Positions 11,092 to 22,288 of a stretch of 64,000 nt of DNA are shown here, one piece after another; positions within the stretch are counted from its first letter, which is position 1; every line of letters starts with the position of its first letter. Both the position numbers and the translations under genes were made by a program. The notes below the pieces were generated by a model that was not told the DNA's origin, did not search any database, and saw nothing but the letters and a program-made list of their open reading frames with translations. Origin of the DNA: Mortierella sp. BCC40632 (Eukaryota > Mortierellomycota > Mortierellomycetes > Mortierellales > Mortierellaceae); NCBI GenBank assembly GCA_011634665.1, contig WAEK01000002.1, positions 1,385,001 through 1,449,000 of the forward strand, in the 5' to 3' direction.

Positions 11092-14000
11092 ATGGACAAA
11101 CCTCCTCCCACTTCTGCGCGTGTCCGTCTCGACTACTGCTCGCCTGGTCTCTGATACTAATGCGACCGACGACTATTGTATTTCTTCCACGCACCCTAGA
11201 CAGGATCAGAGTATCTACTGTCTATTACAGGTGACTGGATTTCATCTTCAACATGTCGTTTTGTCAACCCGGAGCTGGTGGAGCTCTATGAATGGCTTTT
11301 AAATTCGGAGTGGCACAAAGTCAAGAACAAGAGCAACGCCACCAACGCCAAAAATACATCTGTTAAAGGAGTCCGCAAGAGGCCACTTCCTGCAGCAGAA
11401 GAAGAGACCAACGCCGATGTATCGAACACTACCGGAACCACACAAAACACCAGTGACAATGTTGAAAAGCAGGAACTCCAGCCAGAGCAACAACAAATAT
11501 CCGCTCAGGACGAAAATCAGTCCATTCAGCAAGATGTAGAAGCTAAACAGAACAATCGTTTGGAGACATCAGATTCAATACCGGAGAAAAAACAGGAACT
11601 TTCTACTCCAGACCGGGTTCCGAATCTGGACCAGGCGTCCGAGGCAGCCCAAGACCTAGCCAAATCAAATAGCGAGACACCACCTTCTGTCTTCAAAAAG
11701 CCACGTCTGGAGAAATCAATATCATGCTCAGATGAACTTGGTTTTCTTTCAATCGATGCTCAGGATGAGAGTCATTCGGCTGAACAACCTATTTCAACTG
11801 CCGCTGCTCTATCTCCTTCAGCAGTGCCAACCACGCTCAATACTGTCGATACAGATCAAACACCCTTACCCAAGCCAGATCTACCTTCTGAGCCGACTAT
11901 CGCTGAATCAGAGTCTGAAGCTTCCACAACATCAAAATCTTTGCCCACCCAAGAATACCCTCAGCCGAGCACAAACAACACAGAGGGCGGCTCTTCCAAT
12001 GCGGAATCCTTGACGACCGTATCCCAACAGGTGCTAGACTTTAATCGCAACTCGGAGCAAATGATTGAGATCTTTTTCAACGAAGGAATGGGTAAGCTGA
12101 ACGGTGCTTATGCGGATTTTGCGGGTATGTATTGACGATCTAATATAGCCTATCTTCCCCCTCCACTCCCCAAAATATTGTAGATGCATCGGGAATAGAA
12201 ATGTTTAACACACTCTTGGGGCCTAATCGACGACCCACTCCGTATGTATCCCAAAGAACTTTGCATTCAAGTCTTGATGAAAATAGCCAAGCTTACTTTG
12301 TGGATTCTCTTACTCATACTCTATTGTCTCCTCTGTTAAATTGGACTTGTATCGAAGTGCGTTTGTTGCTGCTCTGTTTTACGCGGTGGTTCTCTCACCC
12401 CTGACAGAACCCGCGACCATTGAAGCAGCTATCCATGCATTGGATCGACTCCTAAGTATGCATGGCCCTGAACCATTTAGTCAGATATGGGATGTTCAGA
12501 AACGACGCCGAGAGCTATCCGACGGTAAATCTCCCTTTTCAAAACTGGCCACGTCCGCCATCCCATCTGGCACAAGAGCCGGTGGCAGTGGCAGCAGTGG
12601 GTTCGATTCTAGAGACTTTCCAGACTCGGACAGTCCCTCGAGTCGATCCAGAACGCGGTTCGGAGGCTATTTCTCTAGCACAAGAAACGATGGCCTTTCT
12701 GGCTCCTCAACAGTAGATGACGAGGCAGAGTTCCAGACCACATGGAGGTTACCGAGTTGGAACAACGTTTGGGATCTGATAAGGACAGAGCTAGGCTTGG
12801 ACACAAAGCAAGAGTCGATTCAGCACATTGCTTTGCAGGAACTAGCTATCAAGTCGCGCCTTCAAGAGGAGGATCCATCGCCAGCCACGACCCCTCGACT
12901 AGACTCGACCCCACAACAGACAAATGTGGTCCGCGAAGAAAAAGAGATTCGGGATGAAGTTGGAAGAATGATTGTCGGTTTTTTGCTTCGTGTATTGGAG
13001 TGCGATTCTATTCAGAGCAGTGGTAAGTAGAAAGAGAAGAGAGTTGGGTTTAGTATCTCTCTACCGCTCATTGATCCCGACTTTTGGTAACGCTTCATTC
13101 CTCCTTTATTGAATAGTGTCACCAACGTCCTACTTTTGTCAAAAAGTTCTCCAGCTTAATTTCTTGTCTGAAAATATGGCTGTCAAGCAAGCGCTTGATG
13201 TTATTTTTCAAGCCATGACCATTGCCACCTCCAACCAACACTTTGGTCCTCCTTCTTCAGCATTCTCAAAGCTCACTCCGACACTTTCTTCGCCTTCAGG
13301 AACCCCTACCCAAACTATATCAGCGCCATGGCCTGTGGATATTCGATGTCAATTAAGTCCCATCGGGATGGATATTCTTCAGATGAGTGTACAGCTCCTG
13401 TTACTTCTTGTCAGATATATTGAGGCTGGTGTACTCAGTATGAATGGCCGAGGTCTCGAAGATCTTGCGTTGGAGGTCATGTCGAGACTAAGTAAAGTCA
13501 ATCGAGACCGATTCCCCACCCAACAGCGGTTTCAATCTCAGCAGCAACCTTCATTACCACAATGGAGTCAAATCCCATTCATCTTGGAGAAAAGTCTCTT
13601 GGATCAGACCGAGATCTTTTTGAAATTGATTATTCAAGGTTCTGGTATGCTTGATTCTGGCACGGGTGTCCGAACTGAATTTGGTGCTCTGGATTGGAGA
13701 ACAAGCATGACCGAGAATGAACTTCAAGAAGGTGGTGTGAATGGTAAAAGCACTTCTGAGGAAGGATTTGGGCTGGTGACTCCAAGGATATCTCCTACCA
13801 CCACCACAGTAACCACAGGGTCTACCAATGGCTCGAGTCTATTTGTGTTAATTTTGATTGACACATGGTTCAGGAACAAGACGACTTCCAAGAAACTGGC
13901 CGGGTTTGCAAAACACTTTTCGTTTCAACAGGTGATTGAAAATTACGCCATGCCATGTCCTGTACGCCGAAATACGGACCCCGCCACTTTTGGAACGGAA

Positions 14001-14609
14001 AAAACTAAAAAGGTTGGCAATGATGGTAACTGCAGCACTGGTGGCGCAGGTACCACCAAACCACGAAGAATACGACCTACACGCAAGGGAACGAGGCGAC
14101 AGGAACAGTGTTCTTCCTCATCCGCAGGGGTAGAGGACATGTCGTTTGAGATGGAGAATCCCGAATCTCTTTTGAGGGATATCATCGGTACTCCACACCC
14201 TTCTTCAGAAGACACGACCAAGAATGCTAACTCGGACAAGGGACTAGTCAAGGGACTAGACAGGGATCTAGATGATGATCGCTATGATATGACCCTTTGG
14301 AATGCACAGCATGTGGAGCAGGTCGAGTGGACCGTAATGATGGTCGAAACACTTGTCTGGGCCTGGATAGGGATTCGAGGTGTTCGTCTTGAAGATGTCC
14401 AAGGCACTTCTCTGGAGGGCGTCTGTTTTCCAGATGATAGCTCGATCCAGGGCGAGTCAGGGACAAAGACTAAGGAACATGAGGGTTCAGGATGGGAAAA
14501 GATGAAGGAGCTATTGCAAACAATTGGGGGACCCTTGAAAACTCGATGGGAGTTGTTGGAGATGATTATTCAGACAGCAGTTGTTGATGAAGAGATCTCG
14601 CACTGGTGA
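11092..14609 (+). CDS. Large uncharacterised protein with a disordered Ser/Thr/Gln-rich region
   Basis: I do not recognise this family. A phase-consistent model is 11092-11146, 11231-12124, 12184-12241, 12358-13022 and 13117-14609, about 1054 residues. The start MDKPPPTSARVRLDYCSPG joins DWISSSTCRFVNPELVELYEWLL, which looks folded. Residues of about 60-280 are Gln/Ser/Thr/Pro-rich and probably disordered. The later exons again look folded and helical (for example SAFVAALFYAVVL, EVGRMIVGFLLRVLE, MDILQMSVQLLLLLVRY), interrupted by a Ser/Arg-rich patch. No transmembrane pattern or catalytic motif stands out. Two points are uncertain: the first donor is a weak GTCTCT, though a TACTAAT branch site follows it; and the third intron could instead end at 12291, giving a 50 bp intron. 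It converges on the kinase gene, 228 bp away. Confidence 0.7.
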
Positions 14610-14837
14610 CCTCTCTACTCTCTCTTCTCTCTCTTCTCTCTCTTCTTTTTTTTAATGGAGCCAAGTGTGCAATTGGCCTGAAAAGATAACATTAATTATA
14701 TTTCTCAAGTCAATAAATACTAATTGCACTACTCTGGAGATTCTTCAATAGAAAAGGGGCATACTGAACTGCGAGTACGATACAATAGTTTTTTCTTTCT
14801 TTCTTTATAAAATTACATAAAAAAAAGGTAGTGTCAT

Positions 14838-17258
14838 CTAAATGTTCACGAGACTAGGTTCGAAATGGCGATGAGGATCCTGGTTTTCACCATGGATACA
14901 GGTATCAACACTCTTGAACCATTCGTCCTCCAAGATACCATCGATCGTGATCCGGGTCACAGGGTTAGGGTCCAGGATCTTCTTCATCAGATTTCTTGCA
15001 CCAAAGGGCAGACGTTCGAGTGGTTCATAGGCATTGACACCACGCATATCGAGGAAATGTTGGTAATTGGGGTCCTGAGGCGTCGCAGCTCGGAAAGGAA
15101 TACCCTGGTAGACCATGCAGTAGTAGACGATACCACAAGCCCAGACATCGACACGACGAGCATCGTATTCCTTGTTCAGGAACTCTTCTGGTGCAATATA
15201 AGGCTCAGACCCGCAGAGCCCCTTGGACAGATGAGGAGTGTTTTCCCAGCACATCCGGAAAACGTCCGAGACACCAAAGTCAGTGATCTTGAGTCGACCT
15301 TGACCATCGAGAAGTAGATTCTCTGGCTTGATATCTCGGTGAGCAACACCCATGGAGTGAAGATAGGCGACACCGTGGATCAATTGCTTGAAGCAGCAAT
15401 CGATCTCTATCCGGGACATGTGACCCTGTTTGATAGCGTTGTACAGGTCACCTCCACAGCAATATTCCTACGAGACCAAAGAAGAACGAGAAAAAAAAAA
15501 AGATAGAGATGTTAGTTTATGGCTGAATTTTTTTTTTTTTTTTTTTTGGGCGAAAAAGAATCCCATCCATATTAGGTCCGACATCCCCTTCTCCCCCCAC
15601 TTTGTTCCTGCACCTGCATGTCATGCGATGACATGCGGCGGAGAACTAGGCGGGATTGTCTCCCACACACACACACACACACACAAAAGAAAAGAAGGTC
15701 CAAAAGCGCTGAAAAAAAAGAAAAGAGCTACGCCTGGACTATATTTCATCTTCCCCCCTCCCCTCTTCCCCAGGAGCATAAAACGTGGGTAACACAGGGG
15801 AAAAAAAAAATGCCTCAAATTCTCCTTTTGCCCAGCCTCGCACCCTGTCCATTGCTCAAAAAAAAAAAAAAAAAAAAAAAAAAGTGAGCCACTCAGTCGG
15901 AGGAAGAGACAGATAGGGAGCCAAAACACACACACAAAAAAAAAAAAAAAAAGCGTATGCCGTCCACACATCAAAACGCGTTTTTTTTTTTTCTGCAGAA
16001 AAAAAAAGACGCTTCCCCTTTGTACCATATGCAATTGAGGCGTTGTTTGAAGTACCAACACAACAACAACAAAATGATTGTGGGTAGCGTCAGCAGTAAA
16101 AAAAAAAAAAAAGGACTGTCGTTCAAGTCTGCACATGTTACATGCATCACAGTACGTGGGGAAGCACAGGGTGTCGCGACTCGGTAACCTTCCAATTTTT
16201 TTTTCCCTCTCCTGACTTCATGAACAGTTGCCCTCCTTATGATGTAAAGCTCGTTTGTCTGCTGAGGGTCTGGTGAAGAAAAAAAAAAAGGACGAAGCAC
16301 AGAGCAAGAGGGGGAGAGGGGAAGGGAAGAGGGAGGGCGACCCGAGAGGTTGAAATGAACACTAGTTCAATCGATAGTCATGTACAGAATTTCCTCCGCA
16401 CCTTCTTTTGGTCATAGATTCGCTTATGGAGAGATAGGGGAAGGATAGGGATAAAGTAGAAAAGAAATTGTCGCTTACCATGACTTCACACCAGTGTTGT
16501 TGTTCATCCTGAACTAGATCCACGGTCTCGACGACATTCTCGTGATGAAGTGTGGACGAGATACAGAATTCACTAGTCAACTTCTTGACATATTCCTTCT
16601 CGGTCTCGTTCTTTCTTCGTTTCCGGAACTCCTTGACAGCAAAGAGCTTCTCTGACTCGTCCTCCAAGAGCTTGTGAGCCAGACGAACAACAGCAGTGGC
16701 ACCTTGGCCAATGTTGCCCTTGTCACAGAGTCCGTACTTCTTGAGGAGTGTGCATTCGGATCCTGCAGTCTTCTTGACCGTACCATTTCCGTTGGCATCT
16801 CCACGGTCACTGCCGCCAAAGGAAGAGGCAGCACGACCGAGCACACTGGCAAAATTGAAGATGTTCTTCTTTTCAGCAGCAGGGCTGGCTGCTGCCGACA
16901 GGTAAGGATCCTCTTCGACTGGAGTCGAGACATGCAATGGAGACGAAGGTGGACTATTCGAGGTCTTGGGTTCAACATGAAAGATCTTGTGGATCAATGT
17001 CTGCTTCTTGTTCGTCACGGCCACGGGAGGAGGTCGAGGAAAAAGGGTCTTCTTGGATTCGGTGGCAGGGCTCGTGGCACCGTTAATGCTCATGCTCATC
17101 CCCGAGACTGAGGACGAGGACGAAGAGTCAACAGTGGGTACCTGTCGCAATGTGCTCCAGTTGTCCTCTTGAGAATTTGAGCGTCCAGATTGGCCAGGAC
17201 GACGTCTGACATTCGACTCCATGGCGGGGGCCCAGTAGTCAGTAGTGAAGGTCACCAT
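14838..17258 (-). CDS. SAT4: Sat4/Hal4-type serine/threonine protein kinase
   Basis: The product belongs to the fungal HAL kinase group, which in yeast stabilises potassium and nutrient transporters at the plasma membrane. Two exons, 17258-16479 and 15467-14838, join in phase to 469 residues. Residues 1-170 are a Ser/Pro/Ala-rich, probably disordered regulatory part. The kinase domain has a Gly-loop GQGATAVVRL (about 180), the ATP-site lysine in FAVKEF (about 204), HRDIKPEN with Asp305, DFG with Asp323, and an APE-like APEEF. The stretch DFGVSDVFRMCWE and the following GLCGSEPYIAPEEF are typical of the HAL/Npr1 branch. The subgroup is sure; orthology to Sat4 rather than Hal5 or Hrk1 is less so. 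The single intron is 1011 bp, far longer than most here. A TATATAAA box lies about 690 bp upstream of the start. Confidence 0.93.
15468..16478 (-). other. 1011 bp low-complexity intron of the Sat4-like kinase gene
   Basis: The sequence between the GTAAGC donor and the TAG acceptor is mostly simple sequence: T17, A23, A17 and A14 runs and a CA/GT tract near 15664. Short open frames in it are products of these runs and show no protein-like content. Confidence 0.8.
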
Positions 17259-17948
17259 ATTGAGATGTGGAGACTAACGAAGAATGTATGTGTGTATGTG
17301 TGTAAGAGAGAAAAAGTGAAAGCGAGAGTAGTTTTGGTCGCAAAGATGGCCTGCTACTTTGAACAAAGGAAGGTGTGGATAGGTGGTGGTACAGGTTGGA
17401 TCTGGATCCGGGGTCGATATTTTACAGCCAGAAAAATGTAGTTTTTTAGGCAGGGGGAAAAGAAAGGAGCGGGTATAGGCAGACTGAGGGGGTGTCTGGA
17501 GCAAGCAAGGGTGTGCGTTGGTATACAGGAAGAAGAAGAAAAAGAGAGAGATAGAGAGAGATAAAGAGGCAAATGTGCAACGCTTCTTTTCTGGCTTTGT
17601 TCACCAGGAATAAGGCAGAGAGAGAGGCAAGAGAAAGGGTATGGGGGCGTGGTGTTATTCGTCGTGGGCCAACATGCTAAACCAAGGTGACGAGAGGAAT
17701 AGGCGTATCAGCTTGAATATGTGGGCTGTGGTAAAAAGAGGCGGAGAGCGATGAGAGAAAAAGAGAGAGAGGGGAAGAGGATGGTCCGATGGTAGAAGAG
17801 CAGGAATGAGTTGGATGGTGATCGATGAGAAAGAGAGAGAGGGCGAGCGAGAGAGAGCAAGAGAGAGAGATAGAGAGAGAGAGAGAGCGAGAAAAAGCGA
17901 GTGAAGGGAGAATAACGAAAGGGGGGCCTTGTCTGTTGTCCCTGAGGA

Positions 17949-17956
17949 TTTATATA
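17949..17956 (-). promoter_or_regulatory. TATA box candidate for the Sat4-like kinase gene
   Basis: TATATAAA reads on the minus strand about 690 bp upstream of the kinase ATG. The region between is C/T-rich on the minus strand, as other leaders here are. Whether transcription starts this far upstream cannot be seen from sequence. Confidence 0.3.
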
Positions 17957-18941
17957 TTTCTTGCCCTGTTGCTGCCCTGCTACCCTGTTGCTACCTGTCT
18001 GCATTTTTTTTTTTTTTTTTTTTATTTCTTTACTTCTGGTCCAGCCCAATCTCCGAGCACGGCCTTCCCATGCCAGGCCTCTCGCTCGCCCAAATGCCCG
18101 GCCGGGGGGTGGGGAGGCGCACTGCAGAGAGAAAAAGAGAGTTGCAGATTGTAGCCGCTGTCGCCGTCCTGTTATCTGTGTCCATGGCCCCTTCTCTCCG
18201 TTCTTCGCTGCACTCTGTCCGTGTACTGTACTGTACAAGCTGCTGGCCCACGCAGAAGAGAAGCGGACCCAGCAACGAACCGCCCGCATGTCCGCTTTGT
18301 CCGCCTAGCGTGAGGCATTTTCAGCAACCTTATTGCTGCTGGTTTGAAGCTTTCCAGTCCAGTCGAAAGAGAATGATCTGGCCGGTCAGGTAGTGTTCCA
18401 CCGAATCACAGCCATCCGTTTCTTGCTTCATGTTGACTCGACTCGAGTCCGCTTTGGCCCTTGAGCAATCAGCAACACTATGACAGACAGACAGTCTTCC
18501 ACCGCCACTACTGCTGCTGTCACTCCTACTGCGACGACCAGGACAGCTGATGAATCAGCAAGACTGGCAGAAACCGGAGCCGGAGACTTGCTTGGCTGAT
18601 CGCTTGCGATTCAGGCGTGGGCTACAGCCAAGCCATGGGCAACTCAGTCCAACCCAACCCCGTCATCCAGACTTATCTAGCATGGGCTGAGAGGAGGAAG
18701 AGGGCGTGTCAATGTAGGCTGACGCAGCAAGTCCGGCGGCAGATCATCCAAGAAAGAAAAGTGTGGAGTAGGGGGAGAGAGAGAAGAGACAGGGAGAGGG
18801 GGGTTCGATCGCCTGCATACCTACCGATAGCTGACCTGTCATGTTGCATACCACTTCAGCATGCCCAGGCCACATAGTCATTACAGGTGCCTCTTTGCCC
18901 TTGTCTTCCCTCCCGCCTTTGCTTCTGCAAGGCAAGGACAA

Positions 18942-18943
<2 letters not shown>

Positions 18944-18978
<35 letters not shown>
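18944..18978. repeat. (GA)n microsatellite
   Basis: About 17 uninterrupted GA units in the kinase-eL8 intergenic region, followed by a short GACA tract near 19005-19026. Confidence 0.9.
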
Positions 18979-18979
<1 letters not shown>

Positions 18980-19287
18980 CATCGCAAAAATAGGAACCAT
19001 GGATAGACAGACAGATAGACAGACAGGCGTATTTTTTTTTCGTACTGGACATGCAGCTTCCCGCTTGCTCTCCGCCCCGACCACAGTTATCAGCCCAATG
19101 TTTCCAGGTAATGAAGGTATATGTTTAGATATCGGAGGAGAGGTGGTCTACAAATGCCCGATTATCCTTGCTCCTTGCTCATCCTTTTACGACTCTTTTT
19201 TTTTTTTTACTTCATTTTTGCTCGCTCGTCTATTACTCGCCAGCTCACGCCTCATTACTTGCTCTCGATTCTATTCTCTATTCCTTA

Positions 19288-19322
<35 letters not shown>

Positions 19323-20149
19323 TCTCTCTTCGCTTGACTTGTCTTGAGCAGCTGTTGTGTGGGAGCCACAATGATCCGGCAACAGGATCTCCATCACATG
19401 AACAGTTGAGAGGAAAAATAGAAAAGAAAAAACCGTACAGCATCCTTCCGACAACACCACAATTGGATGGGATGAGGCTGTTTGTTCCTGGGAGAAGCAC
19501 TTCTATGGCCTTTTTTTTTTTTTTTTTTTTTTTTCTCTCTCTGTCCTCTGTCTCTCGCTCTCCCTCTCTTTCACACTTCCCTCTATGTGGCTTAGAATCC
19601 TAGGCGGAGCGAGAGGAGAGAGGCAGACTGGACAGACATAAAAATTTTCGACGGGTCGGAGTCGATTGCTCTTCCTCTTTTGCTTTCTTAATACGAAATG
19701 GTACTACGATCTCTCCAGCCAACATTCGTATCGGCACTCGCCGTGCTATGTCTGTGCAAAGGCGACTTTTTGGGTGGCCAAAAAAGAGAAAAAGAAAAAA
19801 AAAAATCAACCAACTGGGACAAGGGCAACGCGGACAAACAACTAGACTCCCTCGCTCTCTCGCTCTTCGAGTCACAGGAGCAACCAAAACGTTCAGTGGA
19901 CCAACTGCAGGATCGCCTCGTGCTATTCGGTTCGGAATCATTGATTTAGATCCGAGGAGAGACACAGCCATCCGGGAAGGATCACAGACATCTGTCAATG
20001 ATCGAGATCATACAGAACATGTCCGATGACACACACGCATTCGACTTTTTTCTTTGACCTTGTCTTTCAGTATTGATGCAATGTCGTCATTGACTTTGGA
20101 GGGCATGGATCACAAGTGATGTGGCATGTGACCCGTTGTCATGAGATTT

Positions 20150-20173
20150 GGATCTGGATCTGGATCTGGATCC
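20150..20173. repeat. GGATCT hexamer array, four units
   Basis: Three perfect GGATCT units and one GGATCC in tandem, within the inferred first intron of the eL8 gene. Confidence 0.85.
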
Positions 20174-20456
20174 AATGGACTATTGTCTCATTTTCACGTC
20201 CAAGACCACCGCAGTGATATTTTTGCATGGAGGACCAGCATCGACATGACTCGATTGAGCTATTCTGCGATCTTCATTTCTTCTGAGGCGAATCATCTCG
20301 ATCCCCAGGGAATCCAGCATCGCCACAAGGACAAAGAGCTCAATCAATCAAAAAAAAAAAAAAAAAAGGGAGAGGATTCAACAACAGGACCCTAGATCAT
20401 CATTATTGACCAGCAACCTAACATGGATCACGTCTCTTCTCTCTCCCTAACCACAG

Positions 20457-21239
20457 GCTCCCGTCAAGAAGTCCGCCACCAAGAAGGTTGCTCCTGCTCC
20501 CTACCCCGCCGCCAAGAAGGGTGGTAAGGCTCCCGTCAACCCCTTGATCGAGAAGACCCCCAAGAACTTCGGTGTCGGTCAGGACATCCAGCCCGTTCGC
20601 GACCTCTCTCGCTATGTCAAGTGGCCCGAGTATGTCCGTCTCCAGCGCCAGCGCAAGATCTTGAACCAGCGTCTCAAGGTTCCCCCCACCTTGAACCAGT
20701 TCAGCCAGGTCTTGGACAAGAACACTGCCACCCAGTTGTTCAAGCTCGCCAACAAGTACCGCCCCGAGACCCGCGTTGAGAAGAAGCAGCGTTTGACTGA
20801 GGCTGCCGCTGCTCAGGTCAAGAAGGGTGAGAAGGCTGACTCGAAGAAGCCCTTCGTCGTCAAGTACGGTATCAACCACATCACCGCTTTGATCGAGGCC
20901 AAGAAGGCTTCCCTCGTCGTCATTGCCGATGATGTCGACCCCATTGAGGTTGTCGTCTGGTTGCCCGCTCTCTGCCGCAAGATGGGTATCCCTTACTGCA
21001 TTGTCAAGGGCAAGGCTCGTCTCGGAACAGTTGTCCACAAGAAGACCGCCACTGCTTTGGTCTTCACCGAGACCCGTGCTGAGGACAAGGCTGAGCTCGC
21101 TGCCTTGATCTCTGCTGTCAAGTCCAACTACACCGAGAAGTTCGAGTCCTCTCGCAAGGCCTGGGGTGGTGGAATCATGGGCTTCAAGTCCAACATCAAG
21201 ACCGCCAAGCGCGCCTCTGCCGTCAAGAACTCTCTTTAA
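20457..21239 (+). CDS. RPL8: Large-subunit ribosomal protein eL8 (L7a/Rpl8), main exon
   Basis: A structural protein of the 60S subunit that binds 25S rRNA near the exit side. The exon opens directly after CTAACCACAG and reads [21 protein letters not shown], continues through [53 protein letters not shown] and [15 protein letters not shown], and ends at TAA 21239. This gives 260 residues without the initiator. The ATG must lie in an upstream exon, because the ATG at 20423 is out of frame. The only ATG followed by GT in the preceding kilobase is 19698-19700, which would make a one-codon exon with an intron of 756 bp; a CT-rich leader precedes it. Codon use is very narrow and C-ending, as expected for high expression. 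PARN follows 381 bp downstream on the same strand. Confidence 0.95.
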   Translation, partial: APVKKSATKKVAPAPYPAAKKGGKAPVNPLIEKTPKNFGVGQDIQPVRDLSRYVKWPEYVRLQRQRKILNQRLKVPPTLNQFSQVLDKNTATQLFKLANKYRPETRVEKKQRLTEAAAAQVKKGEKADSKKPFVVKYGINHITALIEAKKASLVVIADDVDPIEVVVWLPALCRKMGIPYCIVKGKARLGTVVHKKTATALVFTETRAEDKAELAALISAVKSNYTEKFESSRKAWGGGIMGFKSNIKTAKRASAVKNSL

Positions 21240-21620
21240 ATACTTTTTTCGTGGATGCAATAGTAATAAAGAGGCCATTGCTAAACATTTATATTTTCTT
21301 GGGAAGGGAGAGAGAGATGGGCTGTGGGGTATGGTGTTTAAGCTAAGGCGAGCATTGACCACAACATTACTGTGGACAGACTTGCCAAAATATGAAGTAC
21401 CACATGGCTCGCTCGCAACACAAAGAGCATTGAGGTTGGTCGACTTGGCAAAGTGCTGGGCCAAAGAACCAAACCCTTAACTTTCAGTGGCAAATTATGG
21501 TTAGAGCGAGAGCGAGGGGGAGGAGGAGAGAAGTAGAAGAAGAAAAAAAAAAAAAAAAAAAAAGCCTTGCCCAGCTCTTGCTCACACCTCTTTCACTCTT
21601 TCATTCAGCATTGGACGATC

Positions 21621-22253
21621 ATGGAAGTTCTCCGCGAGAATTTCCATAGCGAGTTGCCATGGATCAAGGAGGCTATCGAGGGCTGTGAATTTGTTGCCAT
21701 CGATGCCGAATTCTCTGGTGAGAGTCCATTGCAAAGGAAACAAGGATGAACCGCATCGGTGACCAGGCTGTGATGCTAGGACAAGAGACGCGTCTCCCGT
21801 CTCTCTCTCTCTTGCTCTCACCTGTTCTCCCCTTCCCAGTAGGGGGTATTATCTTACACTCCTTTCTCCTTGCATAACCCAACACCCAACTCACCCACCT
21901 TAATATACTTCTGGGAAATCCAAAACTAAAACAGGTCTTCACACGGAGCAGAACCGACGACACCAAAACACGACTCTGGAAGATGGATACTCTGAACTTC
22001 GCAAGAGTGCGAGCCAATTCCTCGTGGTCCAGATCGGCATCTCGACTTTTTCCTTTGATCCGAACCAAGGACCCCATGGAGAATATGTGGCGAGACCGTT
22101 CAACTTTTATATTTTCCCAACATCCCTGACAGGATATGCACCTCAAGGCCGATGCTTCTTGACCGAGGCTTCCAGCCTAGATTTCCTAGCCAAGAATAGA
22201 TTCAACTTTAACAAATGGGTCTACAGTGGTAAGAATAATCTCTATTCCAGGTG

Positions 22254-22288
<35 letters not shown>

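Larger units (their letters stand above)
17259..20456. other. Intergenic and promoter region between the kinase and eL8 genes, microsatellite-rich
   Basis: A 3.2 kb interval with no convincing gene other than a probable start-codon exon for eL8 at 19698. It contains GA tracts (17820-17895 imperfect, 18944-18978), a CT tract (19290-19319), T runs of about 19-20 near 18005 and 19511, and a GGATCT hexamer array at 20150. The CTAACCACAG stretch just before 20457 is the branch site and acceptor of the eL8 intron. Confidence 0.6.

Noticed and set aside
20418..21464. 348-codon open frame opposite the eL8 exon
   Set aside because: Same effect of narrow codon use in a highly expressed gene; the eL8 frame is unambiguous.
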